Source: Spinactinospora alkalitolerans (GTDB lineage: Bacteria; Actinomycetota; Actinomycetes; Streptosporangiales; Streptosporangiaceae). Taken from it: a stretch of 64,000 nucleotides of DNA. The notes below the pieces were generated by a model. The model did not search any database. It was not told the origin of the DNA and saw only the letters and a list, made by a program, of their open reading frames with translations. Each line of letters begins with the position of its first letter. Position 1 is the first letter of the stretch. Positions 35,677-43,472 of the stretch are shown here, piece after piece. The position numbers were made by a program, and so were the translations under genes. Location of the stretch: contig NZ_JACCCC010000001.1 in NCBI RefSeq assembly GCF_013408795.1, positions 6,200,001 through 6,264,000 on the forward strand, in the 5' to 3' direction.

Positions 35677-36747
35677 ATGTCTCGAAGGAACCGCTTTATC
35701 GCGGCGATCACCGCGTCGGGCACCGCGCTCCTGCTCACCGCGTGTATGGGCGGAGGAGGGAGTGCCGCCGCGATCGCCCCTGACGACGAGATCCGGCTGA
35801 GCTACGCGTTCTTCGCGCCGGCCGCGTCGTTTCCGGGGGTGCAGATGGAGGAGTGGGCCGACCGGCTCGCTGAGAGGACCGACGGGCAGGTGACGGTCCA
35901 GACCTACCCCGGTGGAACGCTGATGTCCGCGGGCGACATCTACGACGGCGTGTCCGCGGGAGTGGTGGACGTCGGTCTGGACTCCCCGGCCTACGACAGC
36001 AGGCGGTTCCCGTTCTCCTCGGTGATCAACCAGCCGGTCGGGATCGAGAGCGCGCGAGTGGGCAGCGCCGCGTTCCTCGACCTCCTGCTCGAATACGAGC
36101 CCGCGGAGTTCGACGGCTACCAGATCATCACCGCGTTCACCACGGAGCCGGCCTACCTGCAGACGCAGACACCGGTCCGGAGCCTGTCGGATCTCGCCGG
36201 ACGAGACCTCCGCAGCTCCGGCGCAACGATCCCCACGCTGGAGTCCCTGGGCGCGTCGCCGCTCAGCCTGTCCATGGCAGACGTCGCGGAGAACCTCCAG
36301 ATCGGTGTCATCGACGGCTACGTCTCCTCGCGCGAGGTCCTGCGGGACTTCTCGCTCGCCGAGCAGGTCGGATACGTCACCGACTATCCCTTCGGCCTTT
36401 CGAACAGCTTCGTGGCCGTCATGGACCAGCAGGCCTTCGACGCCCTGCCCGAGCACGTACAGGAGGCCATCCTCGACCTGCGCGAGGAGATGACGGCCTT
36501 CGCCTCGGAGTTCCACGACGACGAGAACGTCGGGGAGGCCATCGCATGGGCGAGGAGCGAGCACGGCGTGGAGACGGCCGAGCTCGACCCGGAGGTCCGC
36601 GAGGAGCTGGACGCGCGCATGGAGCGGCTCACCGACGACTGGGTCGCCCGGCGCTCCGACGCCGACTTCGACGCCCGGGAGGTGCTGGACCGCATGCGCG
36701 AGCTGGCCGACCAGCACGCCGAAGAACTCGAAACGGAGACCTCGTGA
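35677..36747 (+). CDS. TRAP transporter substrate-binding lipoprotein (DctP family)
   Basis: A 356-residue extracytoplasmic solute receptor. The N-terminal signal ends in a lipobox LLTAC with lipidated Cys23. The mature part has DctP features: IRLSYAFFAPAASFPGVQME, LAERTDGQVTVQTYPGGTLM, VDVGLDSPAYDSRRFPFS and a DLAGRDLRSSGATIP segment carrying the conserved Arg that binds substrate carboxylates. A GGAG ribosome site precedes ATG 35677. TRAP systems use an ion gradient to import organic acids, so the pathway substrate is probably a carboxylate. Confidence 0.92.
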   Translation: MSRRNRFIAAITASGTALLLTACMGGGGSAAAIAPDDEIRLSYAFFAPAASFPGVQMEEWADRLAERTDGQVTVQTYPGGTLMSAGDIYDGVSAGVVDVGLDSPAYDSRRFPFSSVINQPVGIESARVGSAAFLDLLLEYEPAEFDGYQIITAFTTEPAYLQTQTPVRSLSDLAGRDLRSSGATIPTLESLGASPLSLSMADVAENLQIGVIDGYVSSREVLRDFSLAEQVGYVTDYPFGLSNSFVAVMDQQAFDALPEHVQEAILDLREEMTAFASEFHDDENVGEAIAWARSEHGVETAELDPEVREELDARMERLTDDWVARRSDADFDAREVLDRMRELADQHAEELETETS

Positions 36748-37253
36748 TGACGGAGCTCGTCGCCGTGACAGACCGGTTCTCGCGGTCTCTCGCCCACATC
36801 GGTGGTACGGCGCTGGTCGCGATGATGCTGCTGCTCGTCGCCAACATCGTTCTGCGGACGTTCGCCGCACCGATCCAGAGCACCTACGAGGTCGTGTCGA
36901 TGGCGGGCCTCGTGGTCAGCGCGCTGGCGCTCGGTGAGGCGCAGGTCCACAGGTCGCACGTCTCCGTCGACATCGTCACCAACCGGTTGGGCAGGCGCGT
37001 CCGCCTCGTCATCGGGGCCGTCGTGACGCTCGCCTCGATCGCGCTGTTCGTCCAGCTGGCGCTCAGCCTGCTCGGATACGGACTCACCATGTACGCGACC
37101 GGCTCCGCCACCGAGGCCCTGCGCATTCCGCTCTGGCCCCTGGTGTGCCTTCTCCTCGTCGGTGTCCTCGGTCTGCTCGCCGCCCTCATCGGCGACCTCG
37201 GCCGCGTCACCCGCTCATGGCGTTCTCCGTCGGCCGAAGCGGACATCTGGTGA
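36747..37253 (+). CDS. TRAP transporter small permease (DctQ family)
   Basis: A 168-residue membrane protein with four hydrophobic helices (IGGTALVAMMLLLVANIVLR, STYEVVSMAGLVVSALALG, RLVIGAVVTLASIALFVQLA, WPLVCLLLVGVLGLLAALIG). The HVSVDIV motif after helix 2 is typical of DctQ. It overlaps the dctP stop (TGATG) and associates with DctM in the membrane. Confidence 0.9.
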   Translation: MTELVAVTDRFSRSLAHIGGTALVAMMLLLVANIVLRTFAAPIQSTYEVVSMAGLVVSALALGEAQVHRSHVSVDIVTNRLGRRVRLVIGAVVTLASIALFVQLALSLLGYGLTMYATGSATEALRIPLWPLVCLLLVGVLGLLAALIGDLGRVTRSWRSPSAEADIW

Positions 37254-37315
37254 CCAGCTCACCAGCGGCCCCCCGGCCCCACTCCCCGTCCCCCTCGCGC
37301 TGAACGGAGCATCTC

Positions 37316-38608
37316 GTGACCCCGACACTCGTCGCGATCCTCGGCATCGTCATCATGCTGGGCATCCTCTTCCTCAGGATGCCGGTGTCCTTCGCCATGC
37401 TCGGTGTCGGCTTCGTCGGTGCCGTGATCATCAGCGACGTGGAAGCGGCGCTGCATCTGATGGCGGCGGACGTCTACCGGCAGTTCTCCTCCTACACGAT
37501 GGCGGTCGTCCCGCTGTTCATCCTCATGGGTCAGATCGTCTTCCGTACGGGGATGAGCGGGAAGCTCTTCGACGCCGCCTACACCTGGATCGGGCACCTC
37601 CCCGGGGGCGTGGCCGCGACGACCATCACCGCGAGCATCGGCTTCTCGGCCGTCTCCGGCTCGAACTCGGCCTCGACCGCGACCATCGGCGCGGTCGCCC
37701 TGCCGGAGATGAGGAAGTACGGTTACAGCCGGCGCCTGTCCGGGGGAGCGGTCGCGGTCGGAGGGACCCTGGGGATCCTCATCCCACCGTCGACCGCGCT
37801 CATCATCATCGCGGTCCAGTCCCAGCAGTCCATCACCAAGCTCTTCCAGGCCGCTCTCGCCCCGGGGATCCTCGTCGGCGTGCTGCTGCTCGCCACCGTG
37901 TTCGTCATGTGCTGGTTCAGACCGGAACTCGGCCCGCCCGGACCGAAGGCGACCTGGAGGCAGCGGCTCGCCTCCCTGAGCGGCGTGATCGAGGTCGGCG
38001 TGCTCTTCCTCGTCGCCATCGGCGGACTGTTCGCGGGCCTGTTCACACCGACGGAGGCGGCCGCGGTGGGCGCGTTCGGAGCCATCGTCATCGGCGTCAT
38101 AGGACGCAGCCTGACCTGGGCCGTGTTCTGGAAGTCGGTCATCGAGACGCTGCGGGTCTCAGCGATGGTGATCCTGCTGGTGGCCGGCGCCGTCGTCTTC
38201 GGCCGGTTCCTCACGCTCAGCCGACTGCCGTTCGATCTGGCCGAGCGGGTCGCAAGCCTGCCGGTCGCACCGATCGTCATCGTGCTCATAGTCGTGGCGA
38301 TCTACCTGGTCGGCGGCGCGATCATGGACGCCCTGGGGTTCCTCGTCATCAGCATCCCTCTACTGTTCCCGCTGATCACGGGACTGGGCTATGACATCGT
38401 CTGGTTCACGGTCATCGTCGTCCTGGTCACCACGATCGGAGCGGTCACCCCGCCGGTGGGCGTCAACGCCTTCATCACCTCCGGCCTGGACAGATCGCTG
38501 GACGCCGTGACGGTATTCCGCGGGACCCTCCCCTTCCTGATTCCGTTCGCCGTGGCGATGACGGTCTTCATCGTCTGGCCGGGGACGGTCCTCTTCGCGG
38601 TCGACTGA
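37316..38608 (+). CDS. TRAP transporter large permease (DctM family)
   Basis: A 430-residue transporter subunit with about 12 hydrophobic segments. It has DctM hallmarks FLRMPVSFAMLGVGFVGA, AVVPLFILMGQIVFRTGMSG, SAVSGSNSASTATIGAVALPEM, GGTLGILIPPSTALIIIAV and TEAAAVGAFGAIVIGVI. It carries the Na+-driven transport path. GTG start 62 bases after dctQ, with a CGGAG site. A strong hairpin follows 23 bases after the stop. Confidence 0.93.
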   Translation: MTPTLVAILGIVIMLGILFLRMPVSFAMLGVGFVGAVIISDVEAALHLMAADVYRQFSSYTMAVVPLFILMGQIVFRTGMSGKLFDAAYTWIGHLPGGVAATTITASIGFSAVSGSNSASTATIGAVALPEMRKYGYSRRLSGGAVAVGGTLGILIPPSTALIIIAVQSQQSITKLFQAALAPGILVGVLLLATVFVMCWFRPELGPPGPKATWRQRLASLSGVIEVGVLFLVAIGGLFAGLFTPTEAAAVGAFGAIVIGVIGRSLTWAVFWKSVIETLRVSAMVILLVAGAVVFGRFLTLSRLPFDLAERVASLPVAPIVIVLIVVAIYLVGGAIMDALGFLVISIPLLFPLITGLGYDIVWFTVIVVLVTTIGAVTPPVGVNAFITSGLDRSLDAVTVFRGTLPFLIPFAVAMTVFIVWPGTVLFAVD

Positions 38609-38631
38609 GTCCGCGCTCCCGGTCCGCCGGA

Positions 38632-38667
38632 GCCGGGGGCGGCGGCAGGCGGCCCGCCGCCCCCGGC
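38632..38667 (+). terminator. hairpin terminator after the TRAP operon
   Basis: A perfect 14-bp stem (GCCGGGGGCGGCGG at 38632-38645 with CCGCCGCCCCCGGC at 38654-38667) with an 8-base loop. There is no T tract, as is common in high-GC actinobacteria. Confidence 0.72.
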
Positions 38668-38720
38668 CCCGGCATGCCTTCAGCCTGCCCTCGTGCCGCC
38701 GCCCACCGCAGGCCCCGGAT

Positions 38721-38765
38721 CTACCCGACCGGGTGATGTCGGCGAGACCAAAGCCGCCGTAGCGT
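38721..38765 (+). promoter_or_regulatory. promoter and palindromic operator of catabolic unit 3
   Basis: CTACCCGACCGGGTGAT at 38721-38737 is the third copy of the shared operator. TAGCGT at 38760-38765 lies about 31 bases after the palindrome centre, as in units 1 and 2. Confidence 0.57.
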
Positions 38766-38830
38766 CGCTACCAATCGCAGGAGCCGGTGCTGACGAACCC
38801 GGCGAACACCATGGAAAAGGAGGAGGTCCC

Positions 38831-39418
38831 GTGGCCGGCTCTCCGCTTGAGGTCCGAAAGACCTTCGCACAGATCGAGGCGGTCCGATCGTCGGCAGGCA
38901 GATCGGACGGGGAGGAACTGCGCAAGGTCGCCGTCTGCGCGGTCATCAGGAACCCGTATGCAGGACAGGGGTACGTGGACGACCTCTCCGGCGTCATCAG
39001 CGCCTCGAACGAGCTGGGACGGTCCCTGGGACTCGAGGCCGTCCGCCTCCTCGGGCAGCCGGTGGAGAGCTACGGCAAGGGCGGCCTCGTGGGCTCGGAA
39101 GGGGAACAGGAGCACGTCAACGCGGCTCTGACCTCGGTCTTCGGGGACGCCTTCCGTGAGGCCATCGGAGGCGGGAAGGCCTGGATCACGTCCATGACGA
39201 AACCCGCGGTCGCCGGCGACGTCATCGACGTGCCGACCGCGTACAAGGACGACGTCTGGGTGCGCGGCCACTACGACGGCGTGCAGATCCGCGTTCCCGA
39301 CGCGCCTCACCCGGACGAGCTCGTCGTCATCGGCGTGGTGACCAACCGCGGTCGGCTCAACGCGCGGGTCGGGGGCATGAGCGTAGCCGAGGTCGCCGAG
39401 AAGGGCGGGGCGCGATGA
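38831..39418 (+). CDS. DUF1185 ('amino acid synthesis') family protein
   Basis: A 195-residue soluble protein of the DUF1185 family (VCAVIRNPYAGQGYVDDLSG, LLGQPVESYGKGGLVGSEGE, AWITSMTKPAVAGDVIDVPT). Despite the family name no activity is established. The fold is small alpha/beta, with conserved Gly/Tyr/His residues suggesting a catalytic site. GTG start with an AGGAGGT site. Its stop overlaps the amidohydrolase start, so the two act in the same pathway step or on the same intermediate (inference). Confidence 0.78.
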   Translation: MAGSPLEVRKTFAQIEAVRSSAGRSDGEELRKVAVCAVIRNPYAGQGYVDDLSGVISASNELGRSLGLEAVRLLGQPVESYGKGGLVGSEGEQEHVNAALTSVFGDAFREAIGGGKAWITSMTKPAVAGDVIDVPTAYKDDVWVRGHYDGVQIRVPDAPHPDELVVIGVVTNRGRLNARVGGMSVAEVAEKGGAR

Positions 39419-40614
39419 ACACGCTCGCTGTCACCGGGGCCGCCACCGTCTTCTCGGGTGACATCGAAGCGCCCATTGTGGACGGAGCGGACACAGTCGT
39501 CGTCACCGACGGCACGATCAGCGACGTCGGGAACGCGCGTGACCTGAGAGCCGCGATCGACAACGCCGACACCGTCGTGGACGCCCGGGGTTCGACCGTC
39601 GCGCCGGGACTCATCGACTCCCACTGCCACGTCGTGCTCGGTGACTACACACCGAGGCAGAAGACCGTCGACTTCCTCGCCGGTTACGTCCACGGCGGGA
39701 TCACCAGCGTTGTGAGCCCCGGAGAGATCCACGCTCCGGGACGCCCGCACACCGCTGTCGGGGTCAAGGCCCTGGCCATCGCCGCACGGACCTGTTTCGA
39801 GAACTTCCACCCCGGCGGGATGACCGTCCACGCCGGTTCCGTGGTCCTGGAGCCGACGCTCCAGGAACGCGACTTCGCCGACCTCCAGGATGCCGGGGTC
39901 GTCCTCGCGAAGTTCGGCTTCGGCCGCTACAAGGACCCCGCCGAGGGAGTCGACCAGGTCAGATGGGCCAAACAGCACGGCATCACGGTCATGTGCCACT
40001 CCGGCGGGGCGAGCATCCCGGGAAGTAAGCCGATCACGCCCGAGCACCTGCTGGCGCTGGCACCGGACGTCTGCGGCCACATCAACGGCGGACCGACGTC
40101 GCTGGACCCTGACGGGGTCGACACGATCATGGACGAGACCGGTATGGCGCTCCAGCTGGTCCAGGCCGGGAACCTCAGGTCGGCCGTGCGCATTCTCGAG
40201 CGTGCGGTGCGGCAGGACGCCCTGTCCCGGATCGTCATCGGGTCGGACACGCCCACCGGTACCGGCGTCATGCCCCTGGGAGTGATCAAGACCGTCGCCG
40301 AGCTCGCGTCGCTGACCGGTCTCGACCCCGCGCTCGTGTGGGCGGCCGCCTCGGGCAACAACGCCCGAACGTGGAACCTTCCGGCCGGACTGGTCACCCC
40401 GGGGCGAGCGGGCGACCTCGTCGTCATGGACGCGCCGTGGGGCTCGACCCGTGACAGCGCGCGCGGCGCGCTCGCCGTCGGCGACATCCCCGGAATCTCC
40501 GCGGTCATCACCGCGGGCCGCGTTCGCGCGCTGAAGAGCCGGAACACCCCCGCTTCCGCGCGCAGCGCGAACGTCGAGCCGCGGATCCCGCACCTGGACT
40601 CGAGCGCTCACTGA
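39415..40614 (+). CDS. enamidase-like amidohydrolase
   Basis: A 399-residue metal-dependent amidohydrolase. His70 and His72 in PGLIDSHCHVVLGDYTPRQK open the metal site; later ligands are in ITVMCHSGG and DVCGHINGGPTS, and the catalytic Asp in IVIGSDTPTGTG. From memory its order of motifs (SGDI near the start, GDYxPRQKT, GRPHTA, GDIPGIS, KSRNTP near the end) closely follows enamidase of anaerobic nicotinate fermentation, which opens 6-oxotetrahydronicotinate by C-N hydrolysis. That suggests a cyclic amide or enamide intermediate, but other amide substrates are possible. Confidence 0.82.
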   Translation: MNTLAVTGAATVFSGDIEAPIVDGADTVVVTDGTISDVGNARDLRAAIDNADTVVDARGSTVAPGLIDSHCHVVLGDYTPRQKTVDFLAGYVHGGITSVVSPGEIHAPGRPHTAVGVKALAIAARTCFENFHPGGMTVHAGSVVLEPTLQERDFADLQDAGVVLAKFGFGRYKDPAEGVDQVRWAKQHGITVMCHSGGASIPGSKPITPEHLLALAPDVCGHINGGPTSLDPDGVDTIMDETGMALQLVQAGNLRSAVRILERAVRQDALSRIVIGSDTPTGTGVMPLGVIKTVAELASLTGLDPALVWAAASGNNARTWNLPAGLVTPGRAGDLVVMDAPWGSTRDSARGALAVGDIPGISAVITAGRVRALKSRNTPASARSANVEPRIPHLDSSAH

Positions 40615-40645
40615 GTCTCGAAGGACGTCACGGAGGTGACAGGAC

Positions 40646-40849
40646 ATGGGAATGAAGCTGGTCCTCGATCTGGAGGCGTGCCAGGGGTACGCGAACTGCC
40701 TGATCGAGAGCCCCGGGTTGTTCGACCTTGACGATCGCACCGACAAGGCCGTGCTGCTGAACGAGACCCCGACGGAGGACCGTCGTGCCGAGGCCGAGGC
40801 GGCCGTACGAGGATGCCCCGCACGTGCGATCTCCATCGAGAGCTCCTGA
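40646..40849 (+). CDS. small [3Fe-4S]/[4Fe-4S]-type ferredoxin
   Basis: A 67-residue ferredoxin with the cysteine pattern C-x5-C (CQGYANC, residues 12-18) and a distal CP (GCPARAI). A missing fourth Cys suggests a 3Fe-4S cluster, as in ferredoxins serving P450s and some Rieske oxygenases in actinobacteria. GGAGGT ribosome site. The reductase gene follows 2 bases after the stop; together they probably deliver electrons to the Rieske oxygenase of unit 1. Confidence 0.9.
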   Translation: MGMKLVLDLEACQGYANCLIESPGLFDLDDRTDKAVLLNETPTEDRRAEAEAAVRGCPARAISIESS

Positions 40850-40850
40850 C

Positions 40851-42044
40851 GTGCGGCGGATCGCCATCGTCGGGGGTTCACTGGCCGGGGTGCACGCTGC
40901 TGAGGCGCTGAGGGAGCACGGGTTCGAGGGCGACGTCACGCTCATCTCAGCGGAGAACGAACTGCCCTACGACAGGCCGCCCCTGTCCAAGGAAGCGCTG
41001 CTCAGCGGTGTGGCGGTGGAGAGGCTGAGCCTTCGCGCGCCCGAGTGGTACGAGGACAACGCCATCACCACCCGGCTCGGGAACGCCGCCGTCCAGCTCG
41101 ACACCGCGCGGCGCACGGTCCTGCTCGACGACGGCACGACCGTGGGTTACGACGGCCTCGTCATCGCCACCGGTTCACGGGCACGGCGCCTGCCCAGCAC
41201 GGAGAACGCCCCGCCCGTCCAGGTACTCCGGTCGATCGAGGACGGTCTGCGACTTCGCGAGCGCCTGCGCCCCGGCCGGCACCTCGTTCTCATCGGAGCC
41301 GGATTCATCGGACTGGAGATCGCCGCGACCGTCCGGCAACTGGGTCTCGACGTGACGATCGTCGAGGTCGGACTGGTCCCGCTGAGCCGTGCTCTGGGCG
41401 ACGAGGTCGGGGCCTGGTTCCGCGCCCTGCACGCACGCAACGGGGTGGAGATCGTCTGCACGTGCACCGTGGAGACGATCGAGCGCCTCGGTGACGGCGC
41501 TGTCCTCACCCTGAGCAACGGACGCGTCGTCAACGCCGACGTCGTCGTGGCGGGGGTCGGGGCGAGCCCGGTCACCGAATGGCTCGACGGCAGCGGCGTC
41601 CAGACGACCAACGGCGTGGTCTGCCACTCCGACCTGTCGACCTCCGTTCCCGGTGTGGTGGCGGCCGGGGACGTCGCACGCTGGTACAACCCGCTGTTCG
41701 ACGAGGAGATCCGCGTCGAGCACTGGACGAACGCCGTCGAGCAGGGAAGACGGGCCGCCCACACCCTTCTGGGCCACGGGGAGGCCTTCAGCGCGGTCCC
41801 GTACTTCTGGACCGACCAGTACGAGGCCCGTATGCGCTTCGTGGGACGCGCGTCCGCGGCGAGCGAGGTCGCCATCAAGGAACTCGACGACGACAGGCTC
41901 GTGGCACTGTACGGGCGCGACGGCCTGGTACGGGGCGCGGTGTGCGTCAACGTGCCCCGAGAGCTCGCCCGATACCGCACCGCTATCCGGGACCAGGTCC
42001 TCTGGGGCGACGTCACGGAGGCACCGTCGGCGATCGGCGGCTGA
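40851..42044 (+). CDS. FAD-dependent ferredoxin reductase (ThcD/BphA4 type)
   Basis: A 397-residue reductase. The FAD motif is IVGGSLAGVHAAEALRE; YDRPPLSKEAL is the family signature; the NAD motif is LIGAGFIGLEIAATVRQLG; and GVVAAGDVARWYNP is the second FAD contact. A C-terminal dimer-like domain (VEHWTNAVEQGRRAA, YFWTDQYEARMRFVG) places it with BphA4 and ThcD. It passes electrons from NAD(P)H to the ferredoxin encoded immediately upstream. Confidence 0.92.
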   Translation: MRRIAIVGGSLAGVHAAEALREHGFEGDVTLISAENELPYDRPPLSKEALLSGVAVERLSLRAPEWYEDNAITTRLGNAAVQLDTARRTVLLDDGTTVGYDGLVIATGSRARRLPSTENAPPVQVLRSIEDGLRLRERLRPGRHLVLIGAGFIGLEIAATVRQLGLDVTIVEVGLVPLSRALGDEVGAWFRALHARNGVEIVCTCTVETIERLGDGAVLTLSNGRVVNADVVVAGVGASPVTEWLDGSGVQTTNGVVCHSDLSTSVPGVVAAGDVARWYNPLFDEEIRVEHWTNAVEQGRRAAHTLLGHGEAFSAVPYFWTDQYEARMRFVGRASAASEVAIKELDDDRLVALYGRDGLVRGAVCVNVPRELARYRTAIRDQVLWGDVTEAPSAIGG

Positions 42045-42097
42045 GGACCCCGACCACCTCCCCGAAAACCCTTCCGGAACGACCAAAAGGAGTAGAC

Positions 42098-43237
42098 GTG
42101 ACCGAGACCAAGCCCCAGGGCGACGCCCTGTCCATCATCGAGTTGTTCCCCCAGCACGAGGACTGGTCGCTGCAGACGATGCGGCTGCTCGCCCAGGTCG
42201 CGGTCGGGGGTTCCGACCTGTTCGAGTGCGCGCGGACGGCGGCCCGTATCGGTTCGCAGACCACTGACCCCGAGGTCTGGCAGCGGGAGTGGAGCCGGAC
42301 CGCCAAGGAGACCGCGGAGGCCGGCCACTCCGCCCTGGAAGCGGGCGACATCACGACGGGTCGCCGCGCTCTGTTCCGTTCGATGAGCTACTGGCGGCAT
42401 TCCGAGTTCTTCCTCTCCTCCACGGATCCGCGCCGGGACGAGGCCTACATCGAGGGAACGCGGAACTTCCGGAAGGCGGCGGAGCTCACCGGCGGGCTCA
42501 TCGAGCGAATCAGTGTTCCCTTCGAGGGCCAGACGATGGACGGCTACGTCGTTCGTCCGGACGCCTCAGGCGAGAAGCGTCCCACGGTGCTCATGCTCGG
42601 TGGCGCCGACTCGTGGGCCGAGGAACTGTACTTCCTCGGTGGCACCGAGTTCCCGGCCCGCGGAATGAACGTCGTCATGGTCGACACCCCCGGGCGCGGC
42701 GGCTCCCTGCGTTTCAAGAAGATGTACAGCCGCCACGACTACGAGGTCCCCGTGAAGGCCATCCTCGACTTCCTGGCTGAGCGCGACGACGTCGAGATGG
42801 ACCGGCTCGGCCTCGCCGGAGTCAGCTTCGGCGGGTACTACGCGCCGCGTGCGGCGGCCTTCGAGCCGCGGGTCAAGGCCGTGGCGGCCTGGTGCGGTAC
42901 CTGGAGCATCCTGACGGACTTCTACGAGTACTACCCTCCCCTGCAGCAGCAGCTCCAGTGGCTGTCCGGCTCGAAGGACGACGCCGAGGCCCGCGAGAAG
43001 CTCGCCCGGTTCACCCTCGACGGCGTTGCCGAGAAGCTGGACATCCCGGTATACGTCATGCACGGCGAGAACGACATCATCATGGACATCAAGGGAGCGC
43101 GTCGTTTCGAGGCGGCACTGACCGTCGACGACGTGACCGTCGACTATTACGGCGGAGCGGGCTCGCTGCACTGCAACTACGACTACCTGGCCGTCGCCGC
43201 GGCGAGGTTGGCCGACTGGATGCTGCACAGAATCTGA
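42098..43237 (+). CDS. alpha/beta hydrolase, 2,6-dihydropseudooxynicotine-hydrolase-like
   Basis: A 379-residue hydrolase with a helical N-terminal domain (residues 20-130, including GRRALFRSMSYWRHSEFFL) before the alpha/beta core. The likely triad is Ser243 in GVSFGG, Asp326 in HGENDIIMD and His358 in GSLHCNYDY. Size and N-terminal cap fit the C-C hydrolase of nicotine degradation and related FrsA-like enzymes. Here it could cleave a C-C bond in an acyl or ring-cleavage intermediate. GTG with an AAAAGGAG site, 53 bases after the reductase, so it belongs to unit 3. Confidence 0.8.
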   Translation: MTETKPQGDALSIIELFPQHEDWSLQTMRLLAQVAVGGSDLFECARTAARIGSQTTDPEVWQREWSRTAKETAEAGHSALEAGDITTGRRALFRSMSYWRHSEFFLSSTDPRRDEAYIEGTRNFRKAAELTGGLIERISVPFEGQTMDGYVVRPDASGEKRPTVLMLGGADSWAEELYFLGGTEFPARGMNVVMVDTPGRGGSLRFKKMYSRHDYEVPVKAILDFLAERDDVEMDRLGLAGVSFGGYYAPRAAAFEPRVKAVAAWCGTWSILTDFYEYYPPLQQQLQWLSGSKDDAEAREKLARFTLDGVAEKLDIPVYVMHGENDIIMDIKGARRFEAALTVDDVTVDYYGGAGSLHCNYDYLAVAAARLADWMLHRI

Positions 43238-43276
43238 GTACACGATTCGTGGCTGCGAGGCCGGAAGTCCGGGATC

Positions 43277-43299
43277 GCCGGCGGGAGACTCCTGCCGGC
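43277..43299 (+). terminator. hairpin after unit 3
   Basis: GCCGGCGGGAG pairs with CTCCTGCCGGC (one G-T pair) around a very short loop, 40 bases after the hydrolase stop. There is no T tract. Confidence 0.5.
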
Positions 43300-43375
43300 G
43301 GCCCCCTGCGCCTTCGGCCGGATTCCCCGTCGGTTTTGCATGTGCTGTGGGTAGCCAGGCAAGAGCAATTCGGAG

Positions 43376-43400
43376 TTAACATTCGTTTCCGAAATGTTAA
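43376..43400 (+). promoter_or_regulatory. inverted repeat upstream of the LuxR regulator
   Basis: TTAACATT-N9-AATGTTAA, a perfect 8-bp A/T-rich inverted repeat, conspicuous in the GC-rich background. It lies 73 bases before the regulator start and differs from the TACCC palindrome, so it could bind a second factor or be an autoregulatory site. Confidence 0.5.
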
Positions 43401-43472
43401 TGTTCGCCGTGTCGAGTCAGGTTACCATCTGGCCAGGGAATCCTATCGGTCGGCAAATTGGGGGGTGGTTCC

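Noticed and set aside
36747-37253. Fusion or frameshift at the dctP-dctQ junction
   Set aside because: The TGATG overlap is normal translational coupling and both proteins are full length.
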